Below, in pieces: positions 1-10,567 of a stretch of DNA of 64,000 nucleotides. Within the stretch, counting starts at the first letter, position 1; each line of letters opens with the position of its first letter. Both the position numbers and the translations under genes were made by a program. The notes under the pieces were generated by a model. The model did not search any database. It saw only the letters and a list, made by a program, of their open reading frames with translations, and was not told the DNA's origin. Source of the stretch: Flavobacteriales bacterium (lineage in GTDB: Bacteria > Bacteroidota > Bacteroidia > Flavobacteriales_F > PHOS-HE28); the NCBI GenBank assembly GCA_016713865.1, contig JADJOG010000004.1, positions 184,279-248,278 on the forward strand, read 5' to 3'.

Positions 1-1946
1 TCTCGATGAACTCACGGCGCGGTGGCACTTCGTCGCCCATGAGCATGCTGAAGACGCGGTCGGCCTCGGCGCCGTTCTCGATGGTGACCAAGCGCAGGGT
101 GCGGCGCGTGGGGTCCATGGTGGTTTCCCAGAGTTGCTCGGCGTTCATCTCGCCCAAGCCCTTGTAGCGCTGCACATGTACGCTCGCGTCCTTGTTGCCG
201 CGCTTCATGGCCTCGATCACCGCATCGCGCTCGGCCTCGTTCCAGCAATACACCTGCTCCTTGCCCTTCTTCACCTGGTACAGCGGCGGCGTTGCGATGT
301 AGAGGTGACCTGTCTCGATCAGCGCCTGCATGTGGCGGAAGAAGAAGGTCATGATCAGCGTCTGGATGTGGCTGCCGTCCACATCGGCATCGCACATGAT
401 CACCACCTTGTGGTAGCGCAGCTTCGATCATGTTCAGCGCCTTGCTATCGTCCTCGGTGCCGATGGTGACGCCCAGCGCGGTGTAGATGTTCCGAATCTC
501 CTCGTTGTCGAGGATCTTGTGCTGCATGGCTTTCTCCACGTTCAGGATCTTGCCTCGCAGCGGGAGGATCGCTTGGAACTCGCGGTTGCGGCCCTGCTTG
601 GCGGTGCCACCTGCTGAATCGCCCTCCACCAGGAAGAGCTCGCTGGCGCTGGCATCCTTGCTCGAGCAATCGGCGAGTTTGCCGGGCAGGCCGCCGCCGC
701 TGAACGCGCCTTTGCGCTGCACCAACTCGCGGGCCTTGCGTGCGGCGTGGCGTGCCGTAGCGGCCAGAATCACCTTGTCAACGATCTGCTTAGCGTCGCG
801 CGGATGCTCCTCGAGGTAGTTCTCGAGCATCTCGCTCACGGCGATGTTCACGGCGCCGCTCACTTCGTTGTTGCCGAGCTTGGTCTTGGTCTGTCCCTCG
901 AACTGCGGCTCGGCCACTTTCACGCTGATCACAGCGGTGAGTCCCTCGCGGAAATCGTCGCCGCTGATCTCGAACTTGAGCTTCTGCGTGGCACCGCTCG
1001 CATCGGCGTACTTCTTCAGCGTGCGGGTGAGGCCGCTGCGGAAACCGGCCAAGTGCGTGCCGCCCTCGTGCGTGTTGATGTTGTTGACGTACGAGTGCAG
1101 GTTCTCGTTGTAGCTGTCGTTATAGACCATGGCGATCTCCACCGGGATGCCCTGCTTCTCGCCTTCCATGTAGATCACGTCCTCGATGATGGGGAGGCGC
1201 GTGCCGTCGAGGAACTTGACGAATTCCACCAGGCCCTTCTCGCTGAAGTAGGTCTCGCTCACGAAGCTGCCGTCCTCGTTGGTGCGGCGCTCGTCGGTGA
1301 GGGTGAGCTTGATGCCCTTGTTGAGGTAAGCCAATTCGCGCAGGCGCGCGGCCAGTGTATCGAAGTTGTACTCGCTCACCTGGAAGATGGTGAGGTCGGG
1401 CTGGAAGTTGACGATGGTGCCGCGGTAGTCGGTGGTGCCGATCTCACGCACGGCATAAAGCGGCTTGCCCTCGCTGTACTCCTGCTCGTATTTCTTGCCG
1501 TCGCGATGCACTTCGGCGCGCAGCAACGAGCTGAGCGCATTCACGCAGCTCACGCCCACGCCGTGCAGGCCGCCCGACACCTTGTAGCTGTCCTTGTCGA
1601 ATTTGCCGCCGGCGTGCAGCACGGTCATCACCACTTCGAGCGCGCTGCGGCCCTCCTTTGCGTGCATGTCCACCGGGATGCCGCGACCGTTGTCCTTCAC
1701 CCGGATGCCGTTGGTGGGCGTGATGCTCACATCCACTGTGTCGCAGTGTCCGGCCAGCGCCTCATCGATGCTGTTATCAACCACTTCGTACACCAAGTGG
1801 TGCAGGCCCTTCACGCCGATGTCGCCGATGTACATGGCCGGGCGCTTGCGCACCGCTTCGAGGCCCTCCAGTACCTGTATGCTGTCGGCCGAATAGCTCG
1901 CCGCCGCCTTCTTCTTCTCGCTCATTTCCAGTGTGGTCTCAGACAT
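1..1946 (-). CDS. gyrB: DNA gyrase subunit B, 3' end cut by window edge, one frameshift
   Basis: ATPase subunit of gyrase, which introduces negative supercoils together with GyrA. From the N-terminus the frame shows the GHKL ATPase (EVVDNSIDEALAGH, DNGRGIPV, GGLHGVGVSCVNAL), the transducer domain, and the start of the Toprim domain (LVEGDSAGGTAKQGR, GKILNVEKA). Near bases 420-428 the frame is lost: two bases are missing (or one is extra) just before the expected KLRYHKVV. The next frame then continues as normal GyrB, with the metal-binding DADVDGSH, YKGLGEMN and SMLMGDEVPPRREFIE, up to base 1. About ten C-terminal residues therefore lie outside the window. The gene is essential and the protein is intact apart from one indel, so sequence error is more likely than real loss. 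The start at 1946 is followed by a short basic leader typical of the family. Confidence 0.97.
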
Positions 1947-1984
1947 GGTTTCTACGTTCAGGATACCCCTTTTTCAAAGGCTCC

Positions 1985-1992
1985 CAAAAGTA
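1985..1992 (-). promoter_or_regulatory. candidate -7 element of the gyrB promoter
   Basis: On the minus strand these bases read TACTTTTG, an exact match to the Bacteroidota -7 consensus TAnnTTTG, 38 bases upstream of the gyrB start. No convincing TTG -33 box lies 19-21 bases further upstream (GTTAAC is there instead), so the call rests on one element. Confidence 0.45.
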
Positions 1993-2111
1993 CCGGTTCA
2001 CATGCGGTTAACGAGGCCGTTTTCCCAACAGGGACGCGCGATCTGTTGATAATTAACACCCCCCGGCAGCCTTGCTTTTCAGCGCTCGTTTGCTAGCGAT
2101 CGCTGACCTCC

Positions 2112-3806
2112 TCAGAACGAATACGTCGCGCCCACCATGATCATGCTGCGCTGCACGGGGTGGCGGTACCAGCGCTCGTACTTGCTTGCGCTCAGGTTGC
2201 TCGCATCGAGGAACATGCTCAGGCGCTTGGTGTAGCGGTACTCGAGGCCTAGGTAGAGGTCCATGAAGCCATCGAGGTTCGTTCGGGTGCTCAGGCTCAC
2301 CTGGTTGGGATCGGTCGAAGGCTCCGGCAGGCGGAATGCCGGACGCTTCCCGAGGAAGAGCACTTCGGCCTTCGCGATCAGCTTGTTGCGCAGGTTGTAG
2401 TGCCCGGCGAAGGTGAGCTTGTAAGGTGGCAGGTTCCACGGCTCATCCTGCACGCTTATGGTGTATGTGTAGATGTCGACACGCGCGCTGAATCGCAGGG
2501 CCTCACCCTGGCTATAGGTGATCTCGCCGCTGAGATCGAGCACATCCACATCGTCGTACACCACGCGGATCCGATCGCCGAAGGGCACGTTGGGCTGGTT
2601 CACGAACAGCGCCATGGACTCGAACGAGCTCTGGCTGGCACGCACATCGAATCCGAGGTTGTTCATGAAGCTGCCTCGCAGGCCCAAATACACATCATAG
2701 AGCTTGCTCGTATTGCGCAGGCGCGGAGCAGGTTCGACCCAAGGATTCTCGCGCGACAGGCTGCGGAAACTGTTCCGGCGGCGCTCGCCTTCCAAACCGA
2801 TGTACGGCACCAGGATGTTGTCGAAGAGCGCATAGTGCGCGTAGGCCTGCGGGTAGAAGTGGAAGCTGCTCTCGCCCATGGCATCCAGGTACAAGCCAGC
2901 GCCGGCGCGCACGAAGTACTTCTGACCCACGGTGCGCACACTGGGCATCAGGCCCACGATGGTTCCGTTCTGCCTGAATTCAGCGGAGTCGCGGCTGGGT
3001 TTCCCGCGGAAGGTGTTGTTGTCTATGAGCAAGGTGCCCAAGTAGTACTCCGTTCCCTCCTGCTTGCCCACGTCGGCGGTCACGCGGAAGTTCATCTCGC
3101 GGCTTCCGCTGAAGTTGCTGTAAGCATGGGCCTCCAGCCCCACGTCGTGCGCTATGCGGCTGCTATCGGCATACATGCTGCGCACGCGGGCCGCGAAACC
3201 GACGTCGTTGTAGAACTGCTTCAACGCATCCTCCGGCGCATCGCTGATGCCGTCGATCACGCGCTCGATGCTGTCTGTGCTCGTGTACCCGTAATAGTTC
3301 ACGCGACGGCGATCATACATCAGACGGCCGCTGGCCTCGTTATCGGAGAAGTAGTGCCGGTAGAAGCCATCGATGCTATTGAAACTGTAATCGCTCTCGC
3401 CAACATCGTCTAGACCGCCATTGCTGCTCATGTGCTTGAGATGGACCCCATACCCGTTCGCCCGCGAGCGCCCTTGGTTGTAATACAGCTCGCCCAGCGG
3501 CGTGGTGTACAAGCCGAAGCCGCCTTTCACATATCCATTGTACAAGCGACCGAGGGTTTTCTCCACGTTGAGCTTCGCGGCCGCAAGACTGTCGGCGCGT
3601 GGCGCGATGTCCGCTTTCACCGGCAGCAGGTTGTAGCTCACGGGCAAGGTGGGCAGTATCGTGTCGATGCCCTCGGGACGCAGGTCGATCTTCTGGGCAT
3701 CGACGAGCGTGGGGTTGTAGATGCCTTGGATCACGTACTGGCCCTCGTTCTGGGCGAGTAGCGCGAAGGGCAGCAGGGCGGCGAGGAAGGAGATGATGCG
3801 CTTCAT
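2112..3806 (-). CDS. outer-membrane beta-barrel protein (TonB-receptor-like, no plug)
   Basis: A 564-residue protein with a signal peptide ending LLPFALLAQ. Alternating aromatic and polar stretches run to the C-terminus, which ends in the aromatic residue expected of an outer-membrane barrel (IMVGATYSF). There is no carboxypeptidase-like or plug domain, so it is not a complete TonB-dependent receptor, although homologues are often labelled that way. Its start lies 3 bases after the stop of the large TPR gene upstream, so the two are almost certainly one transcript. A barrel paired with a periplasmic TPR protein suggests an envelope assembly or surface-export role; that is inference from context. 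The substrate is unknown. Confidence 0.8.
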   Translation of the reverse strand: MKRIISFLAALLPFALLAQNEGQYVIQGIYNPTLVDAQKIDLRPEGIDTILPTLPVSYNLLPVKADIAPRADSLAAAKLNVEKTLGRLYNGYVKGGFGLYTTPLGELYYNQGRSRANGYGVHLKHMSSNGGLDDVGESDYSFNSIDGFYRHYFSDNEASGRLMYDRRRVNYYGYTSTDSIERVIDGISDAPEDALKQFYNDVGFAARVRSMYADSSRIAHDVGLEAHAYSNFSGSREMNFRVTADVGKQEGTEYYLGTLLIDNNTFRGKPSRDSAEFRQNGTIVGLMPSVRTVGQKYFVRAGAGLYLDAMGESSFHFYPQAYAHYALFDNILVPYIGLEGERRRNSFRSLSRENPWVEPAPRLRNTSKLYDVYLGLRGSFMNNLGFDVRASQSSFESMALFVNQPNVPFGDRIRVVYDDVDVLDLSGEITYSQGEALRFSARVDIYTYTISVQDEPWNLPPYKLTFAGHYNLRNKLIAKAEVLFLGKRPAFRLPEPSTDPNQVSLSTRTNLDGFMDLYLGLEYRYTKRLSMFLDASNLSASKYERWYRHPVQRSMIMVGATYSF

Positions 3807-3809
3807 GGG

Positions 3810-6800
3810 TTATTGGCCGTTGCCGCCGGGCATGGGAATGGTGATGTCGTCTGATCCAGGCACTAGCTGATCTCGTGGCACCTGACTGGCATTGATGGCA
3901 TCCAATCGCTGACGGGCTTGCGCGACCAAATCGGGCTCACGGCAATTGTCGATCACGCTCTGCAGCGTTGAGCGCGCTTGGAAAAGGTCGTTGAGCTGCA
4001 CGTACACATCGCCGAGCAGGATGAAGGCGCGCGCCTTCCAGTGATCATGGCGCTCGGGAACTTCTGCGCCAGCTCGAAGATCTCCGTCTCGGCCTTGCGG
4101 TACTGTGTCTGCAGGTGACGGATATATGCCATGTTGTATTTGGCTTCGGCGCCGCGCGCGGTGGTGCTGCCAGTGGCCACGGACTTGAACTTCGTGTACG
4201 CCGCATCGAGCTCGCCACGATCGGCCAGATTGCGCGCGATGAGGATGTTGCCTTCGCTCTTCAGGTCAGCGTTCGATTGGGAATTGGCCACCACTTTCTC
4301 CGCAGCGGTAGCAGCTTCGGCGATGCGTCCCAATTCGCGCAGGCAGCGCATCTGCCCCACTTGCGCCACCAAGGTGTTCTGCGGCGATGCAGCGATCGGC
4401 TCCAAGCGCCTGAAGTGATCGAGCGCGCCCTCATAACGCTTGTCGCGGAAAAGGATGTCGGCGGCCATGGCCGATGCGCTCTCCATGAATTGCGTCCCGT
4501 TGCGGCGGATGACTTCTTCCAGGTCGGTGATCGCCTGTTCGTATGCGCCTGCGCGGTAGTGGCAATCGCCACGGTAATAGAGCGCGTTCAGCACATAACC
4601 GCCGTTCGGGTACTTGCTGATATAGTCGCCGAAAGCGCCGATGGCCTGCGGGCACTTCTCCTCGAAGTAGAGCTTCTCCGCGCTCTGGTAATACTTCTCA
4701 TCGAACTCGAGCGTACCAGGGTCAACCCATTTGAGCGAACGCACATAGGTCTCGTATTCGCTTACGCGACCAAGTTCTACATAGATGTTCTCCAAACCCG
4801 CGAGCGCATCGCGTGCACCATCCATCGTGGGATACTTGGCCACCACGGCCTTGAAACCAGCAATCGCATCTTCCATACACCCTTACCACTTATATATAAG
4901 CGCGCTCTGCAGCATGGCCTGTCGCACGAGCGGACTGTTCGGATGCACGCTCGTGACCTGCGTGTAATAGCTCAGCGCCTCGGTGTCGTTGCCCTGCACG
5001 ATGTAGGTCTCGCCCAGTTGGAACTTGGCGTCGGCGGCGTAGCGCGAGTTGGGCAGTTCGGCGAGCAGAGCCTTCAGTGTTGCGATCTTCTCGGCGTGCT
5101 TACGAAGCAATCCTTGGCATACGCCCTTCTGGTACATGGCGTAGTCGCGATCCGATGATCCGGTGCGCATGGCATCGTCGTACCACTTCACCGCTTGCTC
5201 GTTGTCCTTCAGCACGAAGTAGCAATCGCCCGCGCGGAGCATCGCATCGGCACGTTGACGCGCTTCTCCCTTCCGGCTCAGGATATATCGGCGGAAGGCG
5301 GTGGCTGCTTCGGCGTAATCCTTTTGCTTGAGATAGGCGTAGCCCATGCCGTAGCCCGCTTGCTCATACAGGTCGGTGCTGTACGCGCCGGGCGAGTTGC
5401 GCAGGTCGTCGTACTTGCGCAGCGCGGCGGTGAGGTCGCCCTTGCCGTAGTAGCTCTCGGCCATCCAGAAGTGCGCCTTGGCGTTGGTGCCCTGATGCAC
5501 CGGATACTTCAGCGCGCGCTCGAAGAAGAGCGCGGCATCGGCGTACTTGCGGCCTTCGTACAACTCGACACCGCGGTTATACGCGAGCTTCTGATAAGCC
5601 TCCTTCAAGCGCAGGTCCTTGTTCTGAATCTCGTCGAGTGACGCGAGCGCGTCCTCGTAGTTGCGCGTCTTCAAGTACACGTTCAGCAGGAACTCGTACG
5701 CTTCATCGCGACGCGGCGTGTTCGGATACGCGCGCAAATAGCTGCGCAGCGCGGTGATCGCCTCGTGGTACGGATCGAAGCTGAGCTCATAGGCCAGCTT
5801 GGCGTATTGGAAGAGCGCATCCTCAGTGATTTTCGCATCGCCCTTCGCCTCGGCTTCACCAGGCTTGCCGATCTCGTACGCCTTCTTGAATGCGTTGCGC
5901 GCGTAATTCTTCTCGTTCAGCTTCAAGTAGCAATCGGCCATGTGGTAGCTGGCCAGCTGCGCAAGGCTGTCATCGGCATTGGCAACGATGTTCAGCTCGA
6001 TGATGGCCTTCTGGCAATCGCCGGTCTTGTAGTAGGCGTAGCCCAGGATGTAGCGGTCGTTGCGATCCACACCGACGCGCTGGGCGTTCTTCTGCAGGTC
6101 TGGGAGCGCCTCGGCATAATTGCCCCGGCGATAGTTCGCTTCACCAGCCAAGCGATTGACCTCTGCCTGGCGCTTGATGCCTTGCGGATCGGCCATGAGC
6201 GGCTTCACATACTCGGCCAACTCGTCGTACTTGCCCTGCACGAAGAGGATCTCGGCGATATACACGGGAACCAGCTTCGCGAAGTCGGGGTTGTTCTCCA
6301 GCCTGCGGAAGCCCTGCAAGGCGGTCTCGTACTGCCCGCGCTCGTAATGGATGTGCGAGGTATAGTAGAGCGATGGCGCTCCGAAGAGCCCTTCGCTGTT
6401 CTTCACTTGGCTGAATTCGCCCAGCGCCTTCTCGCTATTGCCCAACTGGAAGTACGCATAGCCTCGCTTGAAGTGGAACTCCTCGGCATCGGAGGTGCTG
6501 AGCTCGGAGACCACCACTTGATCGCTCCAGGCGATCGCATCATTCCAATCCTTCTGGTTGAAACTGTGGCGGAAGAGCTCGAGCTTCACCAAGGGCACAT
6601 GCAGGTCTTCGGGATGCTCGCTCATGAAGCGCTTCAAGCGGTAGCCCGCATCGTCGTTGAAGAGGCGCACGCTGCAAAGGGCCACGTAGAACTCGGCCTC
6701 GGTGCGGCGCGGATCGTGCAGGTCGGTGATGCGCTCCACCACGCGCTGGAACTCGAATTGGGCGGCGCCATACTTCTCCTTGCCATAAAGCTCGATGGCG

Positions 6801-6913
6801 TTCAGCAAGTCGGCATCGCGGTGGTCGTAATGTGCGGGGCGCTGAGCGCTTAGGCCCGAGGCCAAGGCGAGTGCGGCCAGCACCACGAAGGGGCGCAGGA
6901 TCAGGGTCATCAT
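3810..6913 (-). CDS. large periplasmic TPR-repeat protein, interrupted by one stop and one frameshift
   Basis: One gene of about 1034 codons made almost wholly of tetratricopeptide repeats after a signal peptide (LALASGLSAQ). Repeats such as AIELYGKEKYGAAQFEFQRV and ALRKYDDLRNSPGAY recur throughout. The frame is interrupted twice. At 4883-4885 there is an in-frame TAA (reading YKW, stop, GCMEDAIAG) with the same frame resuming at once; a single C-to-T change from CAA would explain it. At about 4056-4062 one base is missing; after correction the sequence reads HDHWKARAFILLGDVYVQLNDL and runs to the stop at 3810. TPR arrays are scaffolds for protein contacts. Together with the barrel gene 3 bases downstream it probably forms an envelope complex, whose job cannot be read from sequence. 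Confidence 0.82.
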
Positions 6914-7070
6914 CTAGCGTTCAAAGGTCTACGGGCGGCATGCGATGAATGGGCAACGACAGGTGGAGATTTCCACCCGGTCGTGTTGGCGCTTCGCAAG
7001 CATCAGGCCGCTCAATCCAACGCATTAGGGGCCGCTCGTATTGGAGTCATGCGCACCTTTGCCCGCAACC

Positions 7071-7760
<690 letters not shown>

Positions 7761-8879
7761 TCAGTCCAATAGCCCCACGATCTTCTCCGCATTCCTCTTA
7801 TTGCTGAAGCGCTCCTCCAACACGCGCGCGCGCTCTTCCAGCGCTTGGCCATTCGCGGGCTTGCCCATGCAGGCGAGGATGCTCTCGCGCATGCCCTTGG
7901 GGTCGTCGTGAACATTGCAAAGCGTTTCGAGTCCCGTGCCTTCGACCATAGGCGTGTTGCACACCACATGACGGCCGTTGAAGAGGCAAAGCAGCAATTT
8001 GAGTTTGATGCCCGTGGCTTGGAAGGTGGGCAGCACGTTCACTTGAGCGGTGCGCACGAGTGCATGGATCTCGGGCGTGGCGATGCCTTCGCGCAATTCA
8101 ACGTTCGTTGATCTCGCCACCGCGCGCTTCAGCTCCTTGCTGGCATCGCTGCCAGCGATGACGAGCTTCACAGGCAACTCGTTGAAGACCTTCTGCACGA
8201 GATAGAGCGCGGCTTGGTCGTTCTCGGCAACGCCCAGCGCGCCGTGGTAGAAAGCGAAATGGCCAAGGCCATCGGGCACCTCCACCTTCTCGCTGGCGTG
8301 GAAGGCCGGCACATGCGTGACGTTATGGAAGTGCGACCCGAAGTAGGCCTCGTCCTTGGGTGAGATGGCGAGCACGCGCGTGGCCTCGGCCAGCACCGGC
8401 TCGAAACGCTGAAGCTTGTGCGCCTCGTTGATGAAGTAGGTGCGTCGGAAGGTGCTGGTGGCGGCCTTCGCCAGAGCGCCATAATAGTCGTGCTCCACGT
8501 TGTGCGCGCGCACGATGCGGGTGCGGCCCACCAGCCGCGGATCGCCGAGGTGGTAGCAGCAATGCAGGCCCTCGAAGAGGATGGGGTGGTCGTCCTTCAG
8601 CAATTGCTCCATCAGCGCATCGCTCCGTCGGCTCACCACCACGTAGGGCAGCGCGTTGAAGAGCTGCAGCTTGCCCAAGTTCCGCGGGTAGTAATGCACG
8701 CTCGCGCAGAACCGCTCCAACTCCTTGGCGCGTTGGCGGCCATACTGGAAGCAATGCAGATGCACCTTCACGCCAAGATCCGCCAGCGCCTTCGCCTTGA
8801 AGTATACGTCGATCACACCGCCATAGCTGGGCGGCGCGGGAACATCGAAGCTGACGATATGGAGATGCTTAACCGACAA
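7761..8879 (-). CDS. glycosyltransferase, GT-B fold (GT4-like)
   Basis: A 372-residue cytoplasmic enzyme that should move a sugar from a nucleotide-sugar to a surface glycan or lipid acceptor. It has the two-Rossmann-domain GT-B layout: an N-terminal glycine-rich acceptor-side loop (PAPPSYGGVIDVYFKAKAL), a central HNVEHDYYGALAK segment and the C-terminal donor domain (FYHGALGVAENDQAALYLV, VIAGSDASKEL, VEGTGLETL). Its first 11 bases overlap the end of the upstream glycosyltransferase gene, so both are probably translated from one mRNA and act on the same glycan. Acceptor and sugar cannot be inferred. Confidence 0.8.
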   Translation of the reverse strand: MSVKHLHIVSFDVPAPPSYGGVIDVYFKAKALADLGVKVHLHCFQYGRQRAKELERFCASVHYYPRNLGKLQLFNALPYVVVSRRSDALMEQLLKDDHPILFEGLHCCYHLGDPRLVGRTRIVRAHNVEHDYYGALAKAATSTFRRTYFINEAHKLQRFEPVLAEATRVLAISPKDEAYFGSHFHNVTHVPAFHASEKVEVPDGLGHFAFYHGALGVAENDQAALYLVQKVFNELPVKLVIAGSDASKELKRAVARSTNVELREGIATPEIHALVRTAQVNVLPTFQATGIKLKLLLCLFNGRHVVCNTPMVEGTGLETLCNVHDDPKGMRESILACMGKPANGQALEERARVLEERFSNKRNAEKIVGLLD

Positions 8880-9975
8880 TGCGCTGCATGATGGCCTTCA
8901 GCGCTTCCTTCTCGCGCTCGCCATCCAATTCAGTGGCGGCGAAAATAGCGTTCAGCCGCAGCTGCTTGCGGCGCTCAGCATCGCCGATTAGGGCCTTTAC
9001 AGCAGCCGTGATCAGTGCTGGCTCGCAACGCGGGATCACCACGCCCGCATCGTACTTGTGCACGATGCCCGCCACCTCGGGCAGGTCGGTCACCAGTGCT
9101 GGGATGTGCGCGCGGAAGTAATCGAAGAGCTTGTTGGGCAGACTGAAACGGTAATTGAGGTTGGTGTCCTTGTCGAGCGATAGACCAAGGTCCGCGTTGC
9201 GCGTGTACTGCATCATACGCTCGTAAGGCATGCGCGGCAGCAGGCGCACGCGGTCCTGCAGGGCGTGCTCCTTCACCATTCGCTCCAGCACGGGCAAGGC
9301 ATCGCCGCCGCCGATGATGAGCAGAAGCGCACCGGGCAATTCCTTCATGGCCAGCACGGCCTCCTCGCCGCCCCTGTCCACGTTGATGCTGCTGCCTTGC
9401 AGCACGAGGATGAAGCGCTCCTGGGGCAACTCCAAGTCATCACGCGATGGCAACGGGCCAAGCTCCTTGAACATGGGGATGTTGCGCACCACCTCCACCG
9501 GCACGCCGTAGCGTTCTCGATACGCGTTGGCGATGCTGCCGTTCACCGTGATCACGTGCTTCAGTTTTGGGAAGATCCAACGCTCGATGGCCAGCCATAC
9601 TCGCTTCGCAAAGCGGCCCTGGATCTCGGGCACCTCGGTGAAGTACTCGTGGCTGTCGTACACCAGTGCGCGCTTGCCCTTCGCGAGGTAGCAGGCCAGC
9701 AATGTGTCCAGATCGTTGGCCACGAGCAGGCCAGCGCGCGTCGCGAGCAGCAAGAAGAAGAGCCGCAGGTTGAACTCGGCATAGAACAGCGGTCCCTTGC
9801 GGAAGAGCAGCCGCATGCGCTTGGTGACATAGGGCCGTTGCAGGGGAAGGCTGTCCGGCAGCTCGCGGCCCACCAGCAGCACCTCGTGGCCCAACTCGCG
9901 CAGCACCACGCAGGTGCGGTGTACACGGTTGTCGGTGCTGAGGTCGTTGGTGACGCAGACGATGGCGCGCATCAT
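8869..9975 (-). CDS. glycosyltransferase family 4 protein
   Basis: A 368-residue GT-B glycosyltransferase. Visible features are the N-terminal VTNDLSTDNRVHRTC start common in bacterial GT4 enzymes, the DSHEYFTEVPEI loop, the VITVNGSIANAYRERYG hinge and the donor-binding C-terminal half (VLQGSSINVDRGGEEAVLAM, RLLPRMPYERM, SLPNKLFDYFRAHIPAL, with the acidic donor-site region near E in LPEVAGI). It is the first gene of a two-gene unit whose second member starts 11 bases before this stop. The likely role is capsule, O-antigen-like or exopolysaccharide synthesis. Two ATG codons are adjacent at the start; the first is used here. Confidence 0.82.
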   Translation of the reverse strand: MMRAIVCVTNDLSTDNRVHRTCVVLRELGHEVLLVGRELPDSLPLQRPYVTKRMRLLFRKGPLFYAEFNLRLFFLLLATRAGLLVANDLDTLLACYLAKGKRALVYDSHEYFTEVPEIQGRFAKRVWLAIERWIFPKLKHVITVNGSIANAYRERYGVPVEVVRNIPMFKELGPLPSRDDLELPQERFILVLQGSSINVDRGGEEAVLAMKELPGALLLIIGGGDALPVLERMVKEHALQDRVRLLPRMPYERMMQYTRNADLGLSLDKDTNLNYRFSLPNKLFDYFRAHIPALVTDLPEVAGIVHKYDAGVVIPRCEPALITAAVKALIGDAERRKQLRLNAIFAATELDGEREKEALKAIMQRIVG

Positions 9976-9997
9976 GAATGATCAAGAAATCCAGAGG

Positions 9998-10309
9998 TCA
10001 ATCCATCCTTGTCCGCATGGCGCCGAATGGGAAGCGGCGGGCTCCATGGAAGATGGTAATCACATCGCAGCGTTGGCGACTTGCGAGATAGATGATCCGA
10101 TAGTCGCCTACAATCGCTTCACGAATGTCCTGTCGCCCAACCTCCGGCACGATTCGTCCGCCCATCGGAAAAACTGCGACCGCGTCAAGGGCGCGATAAA
10201 AGCGTTGAATCATACGGTCGGCGTAGCGGGTGGCGCCATGGTCAGCGATGTAGCGATGAATCCGGGCCATATCGCGCATGGCCCTTGCCGAGATGGTCAC
10301 TTCAGCCAT
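9998..10309 (-). CDS. RelE/ParE-family toxin
   Basis: A 103-residue toxin of the RelE/ParE fold. The family pattern is clear: helix 1-2 ARAMRDMARIHRYIADHG, then FPMGGRIVPEVGRQDIREAIVGDYRIIYLA and the C-terminal strand DVITIFHGARRFP. Conserved basic residues of the last strands (R in DIREAIVGDYR, H in FHGARR) are present. The wording REAIVGDYRIIY is closer to ParE (gyrase poison) than to ribosome-cutting RelE, but sequence alone does not decide. The gene overlaps the upstream antitoxin gene by 13 bases, the usual coupled arrangement. Confidence 0.85.
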   Translation of the reverse strand: MAEVTISARAMRDMARIHRYIADHGATRYADRMIQRFYRALDAVAVFPMGGRIVPEVGRQDIREAIVGDYRIIYLASRQRCDVITIFHGARRFPFGAMRTRMD

Positions 10310-10497
10310 CGCTGATGCTTCTTCTTCGCGTCTGCAAGCGATACAACGCGGCCTGCCTTGATGTCCGAGAGACCTTCTTCGATCGCTTCCAGCAACAGCA
10401 CGCGCTCCATGACATCATCAGATGAGAAGCGCTCCGGAAGATCCTTGATGGAGCGCAGCACCTTCTTTCTCTCCAGCAGTTCTGGCGTCTTTTTCAT
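10297..10497 (-). CDS. antitoxin partner of the ParE-like toxin
   Basis: A 66-residue, highly charged protein directly upstream of, and overlapping, the ParE-like toxin gene. The sequence (SIKDLPERFSSDDVMERVLLLEAIEEGLSDIKAGRVVSL in two stretches) has the form of small antitoxins that end in a helix inserting into the toxin (KKHQRWLK). No clear DNA-binding motif can be seen, so autoregulation is only inferred from the operon layout. A TACTTTCG element ends five bases before the ATG, which would give a leaderless or nearly leaderless mRNA. Confidence 0.75.
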   Translation of the reverse strand: MKKTPELLERKKVLRSIKDLPERFSSDDVMERVLLLEAIEEGLSDIKAGRVVSLADAKKKHQRWLK

Positions 10498-10502
10498 GGC
10501 TC

Positions 10503-10510
10503 CGAAAGTA
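10503..10510 (-). promoter_or_regulatory. candidate -7 element of the toxin-antitoxin operon
   Basis: The minus strand reads TACTTTCG, 7 of 8 matches to TAnnTTTG, and ends only five bases before the antitoxin ATG at 10497. If used, transcription would begin at or next to the start codon. No -33 box is evident. Confidence 0.35.
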
Positions 10511-10567
10511 ACGCGTCACGCTCTTGAATCGGGTCTGGTTGTACCGCCACCGGTAAACTTGCGCCCA

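Noticed and set aside
747..2096. Long plus-strand open frame opposite gyrB
   Set aside because: It is the antisense of conserved GyrB sequence; high GC with third-position bias opens such frames, and the translation is His/Val/Ala-rich with no family resemblance. The same holds for the plus-strand frames at 39405-41579 (opposite purL), 5765-6853, 2400-3413 and 23093-24025.
10358..10567. N-terminal extension of MurB
   Set aside because: The open frame runs through the antisense of the antitoxin gene; conserved MurB sequence starts after the ATG at 10568.
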